The notes beneath the pieces were generated by a model. That model did no database searches and was not told where the DNA came from. It saw nothing but the letters and a program-made list of their open reading frames with translations. From NCBI GenBank assembly GCA_026387665.1, contig JAPLLG010000013.1:372001-436000 (forward strand): a stretch of 64,000 nucleotides of DNA, written 5' to 3'. The DNA is from Nitrospirota bacterium. GTDB lineage: Bacteria > Nitrospirota > Nitrospiria > Nitrospirales > Nitrospiraceae. This document shows positions 22,292 to 30,490 of this stretch, piece by piece. Position 1 is the first letter of the stretch. Each line of letters starts with the position of its first letter. The position numbers were made by a program, and so were the translations under genes.

Positions 22292-23533
22292 GTGGCGCTG
22301 ATTGTTCAGAAATACGGGGGGACATCCGTCGGCACGATCGAGCGGATCCGTTGCGTGGCCGAACGAGTCGAGAAGGCTCACAAGGAGGGTCATCGGGTCG
22401 TCGTTGTTCTGTCTGCGATGAGCGGCGAAACGGATCGGTTGCTCAAGCTGGCCCACGAGGTGACATCGCTGCCGGACGATCGCGAGCTGGACATGCTCCT
22501 GTCGACGGGAGAGCGGGTGACCATTGCCTTGCTGGCGATGGCCTTGCGGGCCCGCGGGCTCGATGCCAAATCGTTCACGGGCCGTCAAGTTGGGATCATG
22601 ACCGACAGCGCCCATACGAAAGCGCGGATTACCAAGGTGGCGGCTGAGCGCATCCGTGAAGCCCTGTCCAAAGGGGTGATCCCGGTGGTGGCCGGGTTTC
22701 AAGGGATCAACGAACAGTCGGATGTCACGACGCTGGGGCGCGGAGGCTCCGATCTGACGGCGGTGGCGCTGGCGGCGGCCTTGAAGGCCGATCGCTGCAT
22801 CATCTTTACCGACGTCGATGGGGTCTATACCTCAGACCCGAACATTGTGCCGGCGGCGCGCCGCATCGACAAGATTTCCTATGAGGAAATGCTGGAGATG
22901 GCCAGTCTGGGCGCCAAAGTGCTGCAGAGCCGCTCGGTTGAATTTGCGGCGAAGTTCAATGTGCCGGTGGAGGTGAACTCCAGTTTCAAAGAAGGAAAGG
23001 GGACGCTCGTGACGCGTGAAGATGAGGATATGGAGGCGGTCGCGGTGTCGGGAGTCACCGGGGATCGGAATCAGGCCAAAATCACGATCGTGGGCGTGCC
23101 GGACAAGCCGGGCATTGCATCGAAAATTTTCGGGCCGGTGGCCAAAGCCAATATCAATGTTGATATGATCATTCAGAATATGAGCCAGTCCGGCCTGACG
23201 GATATGTCCTTTACGATTCCACGGGTGGACATCTCGAAGGCCATGCCGATCATCCAGGATGTGGCGAAGGGGATCGAGGCGAAATCGGTGGCCGTGACCG
23301 AGGCGATCGCTAAGGTCTCGTTGGTCGGCGTCGGGATGCGTTCCCATTCTGGGGTTGCGGCCAAAATGTTCGAGGTTCTGGCGCGGGAAGGCGTAAACAT
23401 CCTCATGATCAGCACGTCGGAGATCAAGATCTCCTGCGTCATCGATGAAAAGTATGTGGAGCTCGCGATGCGTTCGCTCCATACCGCGTTCGGACTGGAT
23501 CAAGCGCCGGCCGGGAGCCGACCAGCAAAGTAA
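22292..23533 (+). CDS. lysC: Aspartate kinase
   Basis: First enzyme of the aspartate family pathway, phosphorylating aspartate. The 413-residue protein starts at GTG 22292 with [13 protein letters not shown], the conserved kinase opening, and has [18 protein letters not shown] and [12 protein letters not shown] in the catalytic domain. Two C-terminal ACT domains (about 265-340 and 345-405; [13 protein letters not shown] and [19 protein letters not shown]) suggest feedback control by lysine and/or threonine. It lies 5 bp behind the aPGM-like gene. Confidence 0.97.
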   Translation: MALIVQKYGGTSVGTIERIRCVAERVEKAHKEGHRVVVVLSAMSGETDRLLKLAHEVTSLPDDRELDMLLSTGERVTIALLAMALRARGLDAKSFTGRQVGIMTDSAHTKARITKVAAERIREALSKGVIPVVAGFQGINEQSDVTTLGRGGSDLTAVALAAALKADRCIIFTDVDGVYTSDPNIVPAARRIDKISYEEMLEMASLGAKVLQSRSVEFAAKFNVPVEVNSSFKEGKGTLVTREDEDMEAVAVSGVTGDRNQAKITIVGVPDKPGIASKIFGPVAKANINVDMIIQNMSQSGLTDMSFTIPRVDISKAMPIIQDVAKGIEAKSVAVTEAIAKVSLVGVGMRSHSGVAAKMFEVLAREGVNILMISTSEIKISCVIDEKYVELAMRSLHTAFGLDQAPAGSRPAK

Positions 23534-23588
23534 CGACTATTGACGATGTGAGTTTCGGCAACATTGTCTACTCACGGTAGAGTTTTCT

Positions 23589-25238
23589 ATGGCTCGAAAA
23601 ACACCTCAATCAGGATCTTCGAAAGGCAAGCAGGCCACGGCGTCAGCGCCTGGCACGACTGCTCCTGCCGTGAAGCCGGCATTGGAAATCTACGACACGA
23701 CGCTGCGCGATGGTGCCCAGGCCGAGGACGTCAGTTTCTCGGTGGAAGACAAGGTGCGGGTTGCGCAACAGCTAGACGGGCTGGGCGTGCAGTTCATCGA
23801 GGGCGGGTGGCCCGGCGCAAATCCCAAAGATATCGAGTTCTTCCGGATGATCAAGACGGTCCCGTTGCAGACGGCGACGGTCGTGGCCTTCGGCTCGACG
23901 AGAAAAGCCAGCAACGCGGTACAGAACGATCAGAATATTAAATCGCTGCTGGATGCCGAGACCTCAGTGATCACGCTCTTCGGGAAGAGCTGGTCGCTGC
24001 ACGTCACTGACGCGCTCAATATTTCTCTCGCGAAGAATCTCGAACTCATCAGCGATTCTGTGGCCCATCTCCGCTCGAAGGGCCGGAGACTGTTCTACGA
24101 TGCGGAACATTTTTTCGACGGCTATAAGACGAATCCGGACTATGCGCTGGAAACCATTCGCCAGGCGGTGGCAGCCGGCGCCGAACGGGTAATTCTTTGC
24201 GACACCAATGGCGGGACGATGCCGTGGGAAATCAAAGAGATTTGCGAGGTCGTACGGCGTGAATGCGCGGTGCCCCTGGGGATTCATGCCCACAACGATT
24301 GTGAAATGGCCGTCGCGAACTCGTTGATGGCGATCGAAACCGGCATCCTGCAAGTACAGGGGACGATCAACGGGATCGGCGAGCGGTGCGGCAACGCCAA
24401 TCTCTGTTCCATCATTCCCAATCTTGAACTGAAGATGAAACGTCCGGTGCTGGGAGATCGCTTGAGCCATCTCAAGCGGGTGTCCGGATTCGTGACCGAA
24501 ATCGCGAACCTCATGCCCAACACGCATCAGCCCTACGTGGGAGATTCGGCCTTCGCCCATAAGGGCGGGGTCCATATCCATGCGGTGCTGAAGAACCCCG
24601 CGACCTATGAACATGTGATTCCGTCGTTAGTCGGGAACCGCCAGCGGATGTTACTCTCGGATGCGGCAGGCCGGAGCGGGTTGATGGAAAAGGTCGAGGC
24701 TTACGGGATCAAATTAGACAAGGATCACGCCAAGTTACAAGAGTTGATCGATGTACTGAAGGAGCGTGAAAGCCAGGGCTACCAATTTGAGGCGGCGGAA
24801 GGCTCCTTCGAGTTGCTCATGCGGAAAGCCATGGGGACCCATAAGCCTTCCTTTCAACTTCTGGGGTTCCGGGTGATCGTCGAGAAAAAACAGGACCAGG
24901 GCGCCATGTTGTCGGAGGCCACGGTCATGGTGAAGGTCGGTGATGTGGTGGAGCATGCGGCAGCGGCAGGAGCTGGCCCGGTCAATGCGCTCGACCATGC
25001 CTTGCGGAAAGCCCTGGAAAAGTTCTATCCCCAGCTCAAAGAAGTCAAACTGCTCGATTATAAAGTGCGGGTCTTGTCGGCCGATCGCGGAACTGAATCG
25101 AAGGTTCGGGTCTTGATTGAATCGGGCGATCACAAGGATAAATGGGGCACCGTCGGCGTCTCCGAGAACATCATGGAGGCGAGCTGGCAAGCGCTGGCAG
25201 ACAGCATCGAGTACAAATTGCTCGCCAAAGACCACTGA
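23589..25238 (+). CDS. cimA: (R)-citramalate synthase
   Basis: Condenses pyruvate and acetyl-CoA to citramalate, the threonine-independent entry to isoleucine. After a non-conserved Ser/Ala/Lys-rich N-terminus (about 30 residues) the HMGL-like barrel begins with LEIYDTTLRDGAQAEDVSFSVEDK. It continues through FIEGGWPGANPKD, LCDTNGGTMPWEI and GIHAHNDCEMAVANS. The C-terminal LeuA-type regulatory domain starts near residue 420. The 549-residue length and the DTTLRDGAQ-GGWPG pattern fit the CimA/TIGR00977 type rather than isopropylmalate synthase. It lies 55 bp after lysC. Confidence 0.93.
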   Translation: MARKTPQSGSSKGKQATASAPGTTAPAVKPALEIYDTTLRDGAQAEDVSFSVEDKVRVAQQLDGLGVQFIEGGWPGANPKDIEFFRMIKTVPLQTATVVAFGSTRKASNAVQNDQNIKSLLDAETSVITLFGKSWSLHVTDALNISLAKNLELISDSVAHLRSKGRRLFYDAEHFFDGYKTNPDYALETIRQAVAAGAERVILCDTNGGTMPWEIKEICEVVRRECAVPLGIHAHNDCEMAVANSLMAIETGILQVQGTINGIGERCGNANLCSIIPNLELKMKRPVLGDRLSHLKRVSGFVTEIANLMPNTHQPYVGDSAFAHKGGVHIHAVLKNPATYEHVIPSLVGNRQRMLLSDAAGRSGLMEKVEAYGIKLDKDHAKLQELIDVLKERESQGYQFEAAEGSFELLMRKAMGTHKPSFQLLGFRVIVEKKQDQGAMLSEATVMVKVGDVVEHAAAAGAGPVNALDHALRKALEKFYPQLKEVKLLDYKVRVLSADRGTESKVRVLIESGDHKDKWGTVGVSENIMEASWQALADSIEYKLLAKDH

Positions 25239-25265
25239 GCGTGAGCGAATCTTGCATATTTGCCC

Positions 25266-25294
25266 TTGACAGTCCCTCTAACCTCACGTAACTT
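25266..25294 (+). promoter_or_regulatory. Candidate promoter for ihfA
   Basis: Consensus TTGACA at 25266-25271, a 17-bp spacer and TAACTT at 25289-25294 (weak -10). It sits 28 bp after cimA and about 80 bp before the ihfA start. Confidence 0.4.
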
Positions 25295-25373
25295 ATGGCG
25301 AAACTGCCCATTGGGCGAGTCGGCTTGAGAGACGACCGTTCGAAAGGTTTGCAGCGGCATCGGAGGGGGAAGC

Positions 25374-25649
25374 ATGAGGAAGGCGGATATCGCGAACGAA
25401 ATCTACAAGCAGGTTGGTATTTCGAAGAACGAAGCCGCAGATATCGTCGAACTTGTGCTGAACATGCTGAAAGAAGTGCTGCATAAGGGCGAGTCGGTCA
25501 AGATTGCCGGATTTGGAAATTTTGTGGTGCGGAGTAAAGGGGCACGGAAGGGCCGGAATCCCAGGACTGGCGAAGAAATCGGGATCACGCCCCGTCGAGT
25601 CGTGACCTTTCGCCCCAGTCAAGTATTTAAAAAATACGTCAATTCATAA
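25374..25649 (+). CDS. ihfA: Integration host factor alpha / HU-family DNA-bending protein
   Basis: A 91-residue HU/IHF-family protein with KADIANEIYKQVGISKNEAADIVEL, the GFGNFVVRSKGARKGRNPRTGEE core and the flexible DNA-binding arm (61-69). ITPRRVVTFRPSQVFKKYVN matches IHF-alpha more than HU. It bends DNA and is needed by sigma-54 promoters in many bacteria, which matters for the candidate sigma-54 site upstream of pilin module 2. A GGAGGGG ribosome-binding site precedes the ATG. A MerR-type gene follows after 42 bp, a common pairing. Confidence 0.92.
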   Translation: MRKADIANEIYKQVGISKNEAADIVELVLNMLKEVLHKGESVKIAGFGNFVVRSKGARKGRNPRTGEEIGITPRRVVTFRPSQVFKKYVNS

Positions 25650-25691
25650 GACGTTCACTCACCTTAACTCATCCCACCACGAGGACCGGTC

Positions 25692-26036
25692 ATGGGGAAC
25701 GAGCCCAGGCTGGGCAGCAAGGTTTTTTATAAGATCGGCGAAGTCAGCCAGATCGCCAAGTTGCCAGCCTATGTGCTGCGATTCTGGGAATCGGAATTCC
25801 CGTTTCTCAAGCCCAAGAAAAGTCGTGGGAATCAGCGGCTCTATGTCAGGCGTGAAATCGAAACGGTGTTGGAAATCAAACGGATGCTGTACGAAGAGGG
25901 CCATACCCTCGCAGGCGTCAAGCGTTATTGGGCCAGGCGAGGTCGGGTAGCAAGTCAACGGATCCGCCCCAAAGAACTGGCGCAGAAACTGCGGGGGAAT
26001 CTCCAGGCGATTCTCAAAATCCTGGAATCGTATTAA
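25692..26036 (+). CDS. MerR-family helix-turn-helix regulator
   Basis: A 114-residue protein with an N-terminal winged HTH of MerR type (about 12-80). The signature is FYKIGEVSQIAKLPAYVLRFWESEF, then KKSRGNQRLYVRREIETVLEIKRMLYEEGHTLAGVKR. The C-terminus is a short basic helix with no cysteine-based metal site, so this is not a metal-sensing MerR. The same small protein is found next to ihfA in many Nitrospirota and Deltaproteobacteria; its target is unknown. Confidence 0.87.
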   Translation: MGNEPRLGSKVFYKIGEVSQIAKLPAYVLRFWESEFPFLKPKKSRGNQRLYVRREIETVLEIKRMLYEEGHTLAGVKRYWARRGRVASQRIRPKELAQKLRGNLQAILKILESY

Positions 26037-26134
26037 GCCCCACGACGGTCCTGATTCGTTGTCCCCTGGCCGGTTGCATTCTGGGCGCCTCCAGAGAGAC
26101 AATGCAGGAGACGGTGAAATTGAATAGAGCGTGT

Positions 26135-26211
26135 CGGGGCGTGGCGCAGCCCGGTAGCGTACTCGCTTGGGGTGCGAGTGGTCGGCCGTTCAAATCGGCT
26201 CGCCCCGACCA
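26135..26211 (+). tRNA. tRNA-Pro (anticodon GGG)
   Basis: A 77-nt cloverleaf. Acceptor stem CGGGGCG (26135-26141) pairs perfectly with CGCCCCG (26201-26207); the anticodon stem CTCGC/GCGAG encloses the loop TTGGGGT with anticodon GGG; the T-arm has GTTCAAATC; the 3' CCA is encoded (26209-26211). The flanks lack an integrase or duplicated att-like sequence. Confidence 0.95.
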
Positions 26212-26219
26212 AAATAAAG

Positions 26220-26278
26220 AGTGCTGAGGACTGAGACGAACAGGATAGCCGCGGACTCGGTTCCCAGCACTCAGCACT
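26220..26278. repeat. Inverted 7-bp repeats after tRNA-Pro
   Basis: AGTGCTGAG (26220-26228) is the reverse complement of CTCAGCACT (26270-26278). Each side consists of 7-bp steps: TGCTGAG then GACTGAG on the left (26222-26235), CAGCACT twice on the right (26265-26278). This matches the 7-bp-periodic arrays elsewhere in the window. Confidence 0.65.
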
Positions 26279-26285
26279 GAAACAG

Positions 26286-26310
26286 AGAGCTGCCGCCGGC
26301 AGCTCTTTTT
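26286..26310 (+). terminator. Terminator between tRNA-Pro and surE
   Basis: AGAGCTGCC (26286-26294) and GGCAGCTCT (26298-26306) form a perfect 9-bp stem with a 3-base loop, followed by a T-run to 26310. It ends only 15 bp before the surE start codon. Confidence 0.85.
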
Positions 26311-26325
26311 GTTTCTGAAAGACCG

Positions 26326-27114
26326 ATGCGAATTTTAGTGACCAACGATGACGGGGTTCTTTCGCCAGGTTTGACGGCGCTGGCCAAGGCCTTAGCCAAA
26401 GTCGGCGAGGTCTGGGTCGTGGCGCCGGATCGTGAGCGGACCGCCGCGGCCCATGCGGTGACGCTCCATAAACCGCTGCGCGTGCAGGAGTTGGGGAAGC
26501 GGATCTATGCCGTCAGCGGCACGCCGGTCGATTGTGTGAATTTGGCCGTGCTGAAGCTTCTCCCTGCACCGCCCGATCTCCTTGTGTCCGGTATCAACAA
26601 AGGCGTGAACCTTGGCGACGACGTCTTATATTCCGGCACTGTGTCGGCCGCGATGGAAGGGACGATCCTCGGTATTCCCTCCATGGCTGTCTCGCAGGAG
26701 GGGCAGGAGCGGTTTCATTTCACTGCGGGAGCTCGCTATGCCGTTCGCATCGCTCGATTGATTCTCAAAGATGGTTTGCCGGACGAAACATTGGTCAATT
26801 TGAATATTCCTGATCGGCCCTTCTCGGCCATTACGGGCGTGCGCGTGACCTGTCTCAGCCGCAGGCGGTTCGATAATCCGATTATCGAGAAGGTCGATCC
26901 ACGAGGCAGGACCTACTATTGGATTGCCGGAACCAGAGTGTCCTGGAGCCGGAGCAAGGATGCGGACCACGAGGCGTTGGAGCAGGGGGCCGTCTCGCTT
27001 ACGCCTGTGCATCTCGATACGACGAACCACCGGGCGTTGGAGCGATTCCGTAAATGGGAAATGGGGCGCCGTCCTGCTGCGGCGCCGAAGCCAAAAGGTA
27101 AGAAGAGGAGCTAG
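26326..27114 (+). CDS. surE: 5'-nucleotidase SurE
   Basis: SurE is a metal-dependent nucleoside monophosphatase linked to stationary-phase survival. The N-terminus MRILVTNDDG carries the metal-binding N7, D8, D9; VVAPDRERTAAAHAVTL, SGTPVDCVNLAV and SGINKGVNLGDDVLYSGTVSAA are family motifs. The 262-residue length is typical, with a Lys/Arg-rich tail. There is little room for a promoter between the preceding terminator and this start. It is followed 5 bp later by a dedA gene. Confidence 0.96.
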   Translation: MRILVTNDDGVLSPGLTALAKALAKVGEVWVVAPDRERTAAAHAVTLHKPLRVQELGKRIYAVSGTPVDCVNLAVLKLLPAPPDLLVSGINKGVNLGDDVLYSGTVSAAMEGTILGIPSMAVSQEGQERFHFTAGARYAVRIARLILKDGLPDETLVNLNIPDRPFSAITGVRVTCLSRRRFDNPIIEKVDPRGRTYYWIAGTRVSWSRSKDADHEALEQGAVSLTPVHLDTTNHRALERFRKWEMGRRPAAAPKPKGKKRS

Positions 27115-27119
27115 GGTCT

Positions 27120-27758
27120 GTGGGGAATCTGATCGAAGCGATCATTACGGAACTGAGCCGGTTTATCGTGTCGATGATTTCGACGTTCGGCTACACCGGC
27201 ATTTTCGTGACCATGGCCATTGAAAGCGCCTGCATTCCCTTGCCTAGCGAGATCATCATGCCCTTCGCCGGCTATCTCGTATCATCGGGCCAGTTCACGA
27301 TGCTGGGCGTGACCTTGGCCGGCGCAATTGGAAACGTCGCTGGTTCGATTGTGGCCTATTATGCCGGTGTCTGGGGTGGTCGGCCTTTCGTCGAGCGATA
27401 CGGTCCCTACATGCTGGTGTCGCGAACGGATATCGCGACGGCGGATCGCTGGTTTGCCAAGTATGGAGAGGCGGCGGTATTTTTCGGCCGAATGCTTCCT
27501 GTTGTCCGGACCTTCATTTCGTTGCCGGCGGGCATTGCCGGCATGAATATCTATCGGTTCATCCTCTTCACCTTCCTCGGCGCTTTGCCCTGGTGTTATC
27601 TCCTGGCCTATATCGGCGTGAAAATGGGAGAAGAGTGGGAGCACCTGCGCGACTATTTCCATCAGTTCGACGTCGTGATCGGCTTGAGCTTGGCGCTTGG
27701 CTTGGGCTATTTTCTCTGGTCCCATTGGCCGAAGCGCCGCGTGAATCCGGAGCTGTAA
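27120..27758 (+). CDS. DedA family inner-membrane protein
   Basis: A 212-residue membrane protein of the DedA/SNARE-associated family, whose members act in membrane homeostasis and, in some cases, undecaprenyl-phosphate recycling. Signatures are TMAIESACIPLPSEIIMPFAG with the conserved E and PLPSE, and FFGRMLPVVRTFISLPAGIAGM with the essential arginines. Five or so hydrophobic segments are visible. It starts at GTG 27120 and sits between surE and cysS on one transcript. Confidence 0.93.
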   Translation: MGNLIEAIITELSRFIVSMISTFGYTGIFVTMAIESACIPLPSEIIMPFAGYLVSSGQFTMLGVTLAGAIGNVAGSIVAYYAGVWGGRPFVERYGPYMLVSRTDIATADRWFAKYGEAAVFFGRMLPVVRTFISLPAGIAGMNIYRFILFTFLGALPWCYLLAYIGVKMGEEWEHLRDYFHQFDVVIGLSLALGLGYFLWSHWPKRRVNPEL

Positions 27759-27764
27759 CCGCCC

Positions 27765-29216
27765 ATGCTCTCGCTCTACAACACGCTGACCGGAAAAAAA
27801 GAGCCGTTCCACTCGCTCCAGCCGAAGCACGTCAAGATGTATGTCTGCGGCGTGACCGTCTACGACTATTGCCATATCGGCCATGCGCGGAGCGCGCTCG
27901 TGTTCGATATGATCCGGCGGTATCTCGAGTTCAGCGGTTACCAGGTCGAATTCGTCAAGAACTTCACCGACGTGGATGACAAGATCATCAAGCGGGCGAA
28001 TGAACGGGGCGTCTCCTGCGACAAGATCACGGCAGAGTTCATCGAAGCCTATTATCAGGACATGGGAAAGCTCGGGGTTCGGCGAGCGACGAATGAGCCG
28101 AAAGCCACCGAACATATGGCCGAGATCATTCAGCTGGTCGATACGCTGATTCAGAAGGGTCTGGCCTATCCAGTAGCAGGCGATGTCTATTTCCAAGTCG
28201 AGAAGTATCGGGACTATGGGCGCCTTTCGAAGCGTAAGCTTGAAGATTTGCAGGCCGGCGCACGAGTGGATGTGGATGAGCGGAAGCGTCATCCGATGGA
28301 CTTCGCGTTGTGGAAAGGCAGCAAGCCGGGCGAGCCGTCATGGGAGAGTCCCTGGGGGCCAGGGCGTCCCGGTTGGCATATCGAATGTTCCGCTATGGCG
28401 ATGCGGCATCTGGGTGAGACCTTCGACATTCACGGCGGGGGGATGGATCTCATTTTTCCCCATCACGAGAATGAAATCGCCCAGTCCTGTGGCGCGACCG
28501 GGAAAGAATTTGCGCGCTACTGGATCCACAACGGGTTCGTGCAGATCAATCAGGAGAAGATGTCCAAGTCTCTGGGGAATTTCTTCACGATCCGTGAGAT
28601 TTTTGAAAAGTCTGAGTGGCCGGAAGATATTACCGGAGAGATGTTGCGGTATTTTCTACTTGCGACCCAATATCGAGGCCCGCTCGATTTTTCCGATCAC
28701 GCGATCAAGGAAGCCAAGCAGGCCTTGGACGGATTCTACGATCTCTTTCAGCGCCTGCACGAGGCGGGAGGTCGCGCCACGGGCGAGCCGGAGCTGGTTC
28801 CTGCGATCGATCGGGCGCAGGAGGCCTTTCGGCAGGCGATGGACGACGATTTCAATACGCCAATGGCGATGGCGTCGCTCCAGAAGCTCCGCAGCGACGT
28901 AAATAAATTTCTGGAGCAGGGCCTTTCGGCCGAGGGGCGGAGGTTGGCCGATGCGGCTTTCCGATCGTTGGGAGCTGTGCTCGGCCTGTTTCAATTGGAG
29001 GCATGGCAGTTTAAACTTACAGCAGGTGCTCCATCAGAGAGGGAGGGTTCGCAGACCGTTCTGGCGGACCATGAGATAGAAAGTAAGTTGGTTGAACGCA
29101 ATGAAGCCAGGAAACAGAAAGATTTCAAGAAGGCCGACGAGATTCGTCAGTTCCTCGCCTCCCGCGGTATCGTCATCGAAGATAAGCCCGACGGCACCAG
29201 TCGCTGGAAGCGATAG
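27765..29216 (+). CDS. cysS: Cysteinyl-tRNA synthetase
   Basis: Charges tRNA-Cys. A class I synthetase of 483 residues with C28 of the zinc site in VCGVTVYDYCHIGHARS, the HIGH motif at 37-40 and KMSKS at 265-269. Zinc-site downstream residues lie in WHIECSAMAMRHLG and HHENEIAQS. The C-terminal DALR-like helix bundle and conserved RKQKDFKKADEIRQFLASRGI end the protein. Its last 125 bp overlap the open frame of the downstream rlmB. Confidence 0.97.
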   Translation: MLSLYNTLTGKKEPFHSLQPKHVKMYVCGVTVYDYCHIGHARSALVFDMIRRYLEFSGYQVEFVKNFTDVDDKIIKRANERGVSCDKITAEFIEAYYQDMGKLGVRRATNEPKATEHMAEIIQLVDTLIQKGLAYPVAGDVYFQVEKYRDYGRLSKRKLEDLQAGARVDVDERKRHPMDFALWKGSKPGEPSWESPWGPGRPGWHIECSAMAMRHLGETFDIHGGGMDLIFPHHENEIAQSCGATGKEFARYWIHNGFVQINQEKMSKSLGNFFTIREIFEKSEWPEDITGEMLRYFLLATQYRGPLDFSDHAIKEAKQALDGFYDLFQRLHEAGGRATGEPELVPAIDRAQEAFRQAMDDDFNTPMAMASLQKLRSDVNKFLEQGLSAEGRRLADAAFRSLGAVLGLFQLEAWQFKLTAGAPSEREGSQTVLADHEIESKLVERNEARKQKDFKKADEIRQFLASRGIVIEDKPDGTSRWKR

Positions 29217-29982
29217 TCCTCCGGATCTGATCTACGGGCTGCATGCGGTGCGCGAGGCCTTGCGTGCCGGCACGCGTCCGTTGCAGCGGCTGATTTTGAT
29301 GCGAACCGATCGGCAATTTGCCGATCTCGTGCAGCTGGCGAAGGTCAAGCGAGTCCCCGTTCATATCGAACCCCCTCCGGCTTTTGCGCGATTGGTGCCG
29401 ACCGGGAATCATCAAGGCGTCATCGCGTATATCGCGGCCAAATCATTCAGCACGACGGAAGCGATTCTCGGCCGGGCAAAGACGCGAGGCGAGAAGCCTT
29501 TCCTGGTGCTTCTCGACGGGGTCGAAGATCCTCATAATTTAGGCGCGGTCTTGCGGACAGCTGAAGCGGCCGGTGTTCATGGGGTCTTTATTCCGGAACG
29601 TCGCGCCGTCGGTCTGACGCCGGTGGTGGCGAAGGTCTCAGCCGGGGCGATCGATCACATTCCCGTCGGCTGCGTGGCCAATCTGATTCGTTTGATTCAG
29701 GATCTGAAAGAGGAAGGCCTCTGGGTTTATGGCGTCGATCCGCAGGCGGAGAAACTCCACACCGACATCGACATGACCGGGCCGATTGCGCTGGTGTTGG
29801 GAGGAGAGGGAGAAGGGATTCGTCCCGGTGTGCTGGGGGCCTGTGACGACCGGATCAGAATTCCGATGCTGGGGAAGGTGCAGTCGCTCAATGTCTCGGC
29901 TGCCGCAGCCGTCACCCTGTTCGAAGCGGTCCGCCAGCGCCGCAGAAACGCGGCGCCAGCGGTGAAGCCTACCGAATCTTGA
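29092..29982 (+). CDS. rlmB: 23S rRNA (guanosine-2'-O)-methyltransferase, RlmB/TrmH family
   Basis: SPOUT-fold RNA 2'-O-methyltransferase. Homology begins at DLIYGLHAVREALRAG (near residue 46), with the substrate-binding L30e-like N-domain, then the knot motifs LLDGVEDPHNLGAVLRTAEAAGVHGVF, ALVLGGEGEGIRPGV and IPMLGKVQSLNVSAAAAV. The only ATG starts in frame (29092 and 29101) lie inside cysS. The first 45 residues are a basic Ser/Pro-rich tail encoded on top of the conserved CysS C-terminus; a non-standard start near 29220 is the alternative. The 3' end overlaps the convergent LuxR-type gene by 14 bp. Confidence 0.9.
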   Translation: MNAMKPGNRKISRRPTRFVSSSPPAVSSSKISPTAPVAGSDSPPDLIYGLHAVREALRAGTRPLQRLILMRTDRQFADLVQLAKVKRVPVHIEPPPAFARLVPTGNHQGVIAYIAAKSFSTTEAILGRAKTRGEKPFLVLLDGVEDPHNLGAVLRTAEAAGVHGVFIPERRAVGLTPVVAKVSAGAIDHIPVGCVANLIRLIQDLKEEGLWVYGVDPQAEKLHTDIDMTGPIALVLGGEGEGIRPGVLGACDDRIRIPMLGKVQSLNVSAAAAVTLFEAVRQRRRNAAPAVKPTES

Positions 29983-30271
29983 TCGTTCCGTCCTGGATCG
30001 CCGTCTTCAGCAGCTGAGCGGTATTCGACACCCGCATCTTTTTCATCATGTTGGCCCGATGTGCTTCGACGGTCTTGACGCTGATCTTGAGCCGCTGCCC
30101 GACTTCCTTATTCTTAAACCCGGCCCAGATCAGTTCAAGGATCTCCTGCTCCCGGCTCGTCAGCGACTCGGGCCGCTTTTTGCGGGGTGGCGGGGCGACA
30201 TTGGTCCAGGAAGGGCTGGCTTTCGTCTTTGCTTTCGTCTTTGCTTTTGTCGTCGGTGCGGTCCGTGCCAT
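29969..30271 (-). CDS. Stand-alone LuxR/GerE-type DNA-binding protein
   Basis: A 100-residue protein consisting of a Lys/Ala/Thr-rich N-terminal tail (a KTKA unit repeated three times, residues 7-20) and one LuxR-type HTH (about 37-95). Its core is LTSREQEILELIWAGFKNKEVGQRL, continuing SVKTVEAHRANMMKKM. It lacks a receiver or ligand-binding domain, so it is not an ordinary response regulator. ATG 30271 follows AAGGAG. The gene is divergent from pilD, 219 bp away, so it is a candidate regulator of the pilus region (inference). The upstream in-frame extension is not used. Confidence 0.85.
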   Translation of the reverse strand: MARTAPTTKAKTKAKTKASPSWTNVAPPPRKKRPESLTSREQEILELIWAGFKNKEVGQRLKISVKTVEAHRANMMKKMRVSNTAQLLKTAIQDGTIKIR

Positions 30272-30307
30272 TATCGTATTCTCCTTTGACGCGCGAAATG
30301 TTGCCGT

Positions 30308-30335
30308 ATAATAAACGTGCCGGAATAACTCGCAA
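30308..30335 (-). promoter_or_regulatory. Candidate promoter for the LuxR-type gene
   Basis: On the minus strand TTGCGA (30335-30330), 16-bp spacer, TATTAT (30313-30308), five of six matches at the -10 box. The transcript would start about 30 nt before the ATG and include the AAGGAG site. Confidence 0.45.
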
Positions 30336-30414
30336 GGACAAACCCTTGCTGAACACATAAAGATTATAAGGGACGTTTGCGCTGGAAGTAAATCGCAGGA
30401 TATTGGCCCTAGTG

Positions 30415-30428
30415 CTACTACCTAGTAG
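30415..30428. promoter_or_regulatory. 14-bp palindrome upstream of pilD
   Basis: CTACTA, CC, TAGTAG: a perfect 6-bp dyad with a 2-bp centre, 62 bp before the pilD start and on the pilD side of the divergent region. Size and symmetry fit a dimeric regulator site such as that of a LuxR-type HTH; no direct evidence. Confidence 0.35.
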
Positions 30429-30490
30429 TGTTTGTCCGTGATGCGAAGCAAACTGGTCATTTGAAGTTGCTGCTGGTAGTCGAGCCGATT

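Noticed and set aside
23534-23588. Possible riboswitch or attenuator before cimA
   Set aside because: The 55-bp gap is too short and shows no stable structure or leader peptide.
26100-26320. Possible integration site of a mobile island at tRNA-Pro
   Set aside because: No integrase, no duplicated tRNA 3' end and no change of gene content; flanks are ordinary core genes.
27282-28292. 336-codon minus-strand frame opposite dedA and cysS
   Set aside because: It spans two well-supported genes on the other strand and has no ribosome-binding site or domain pattern.
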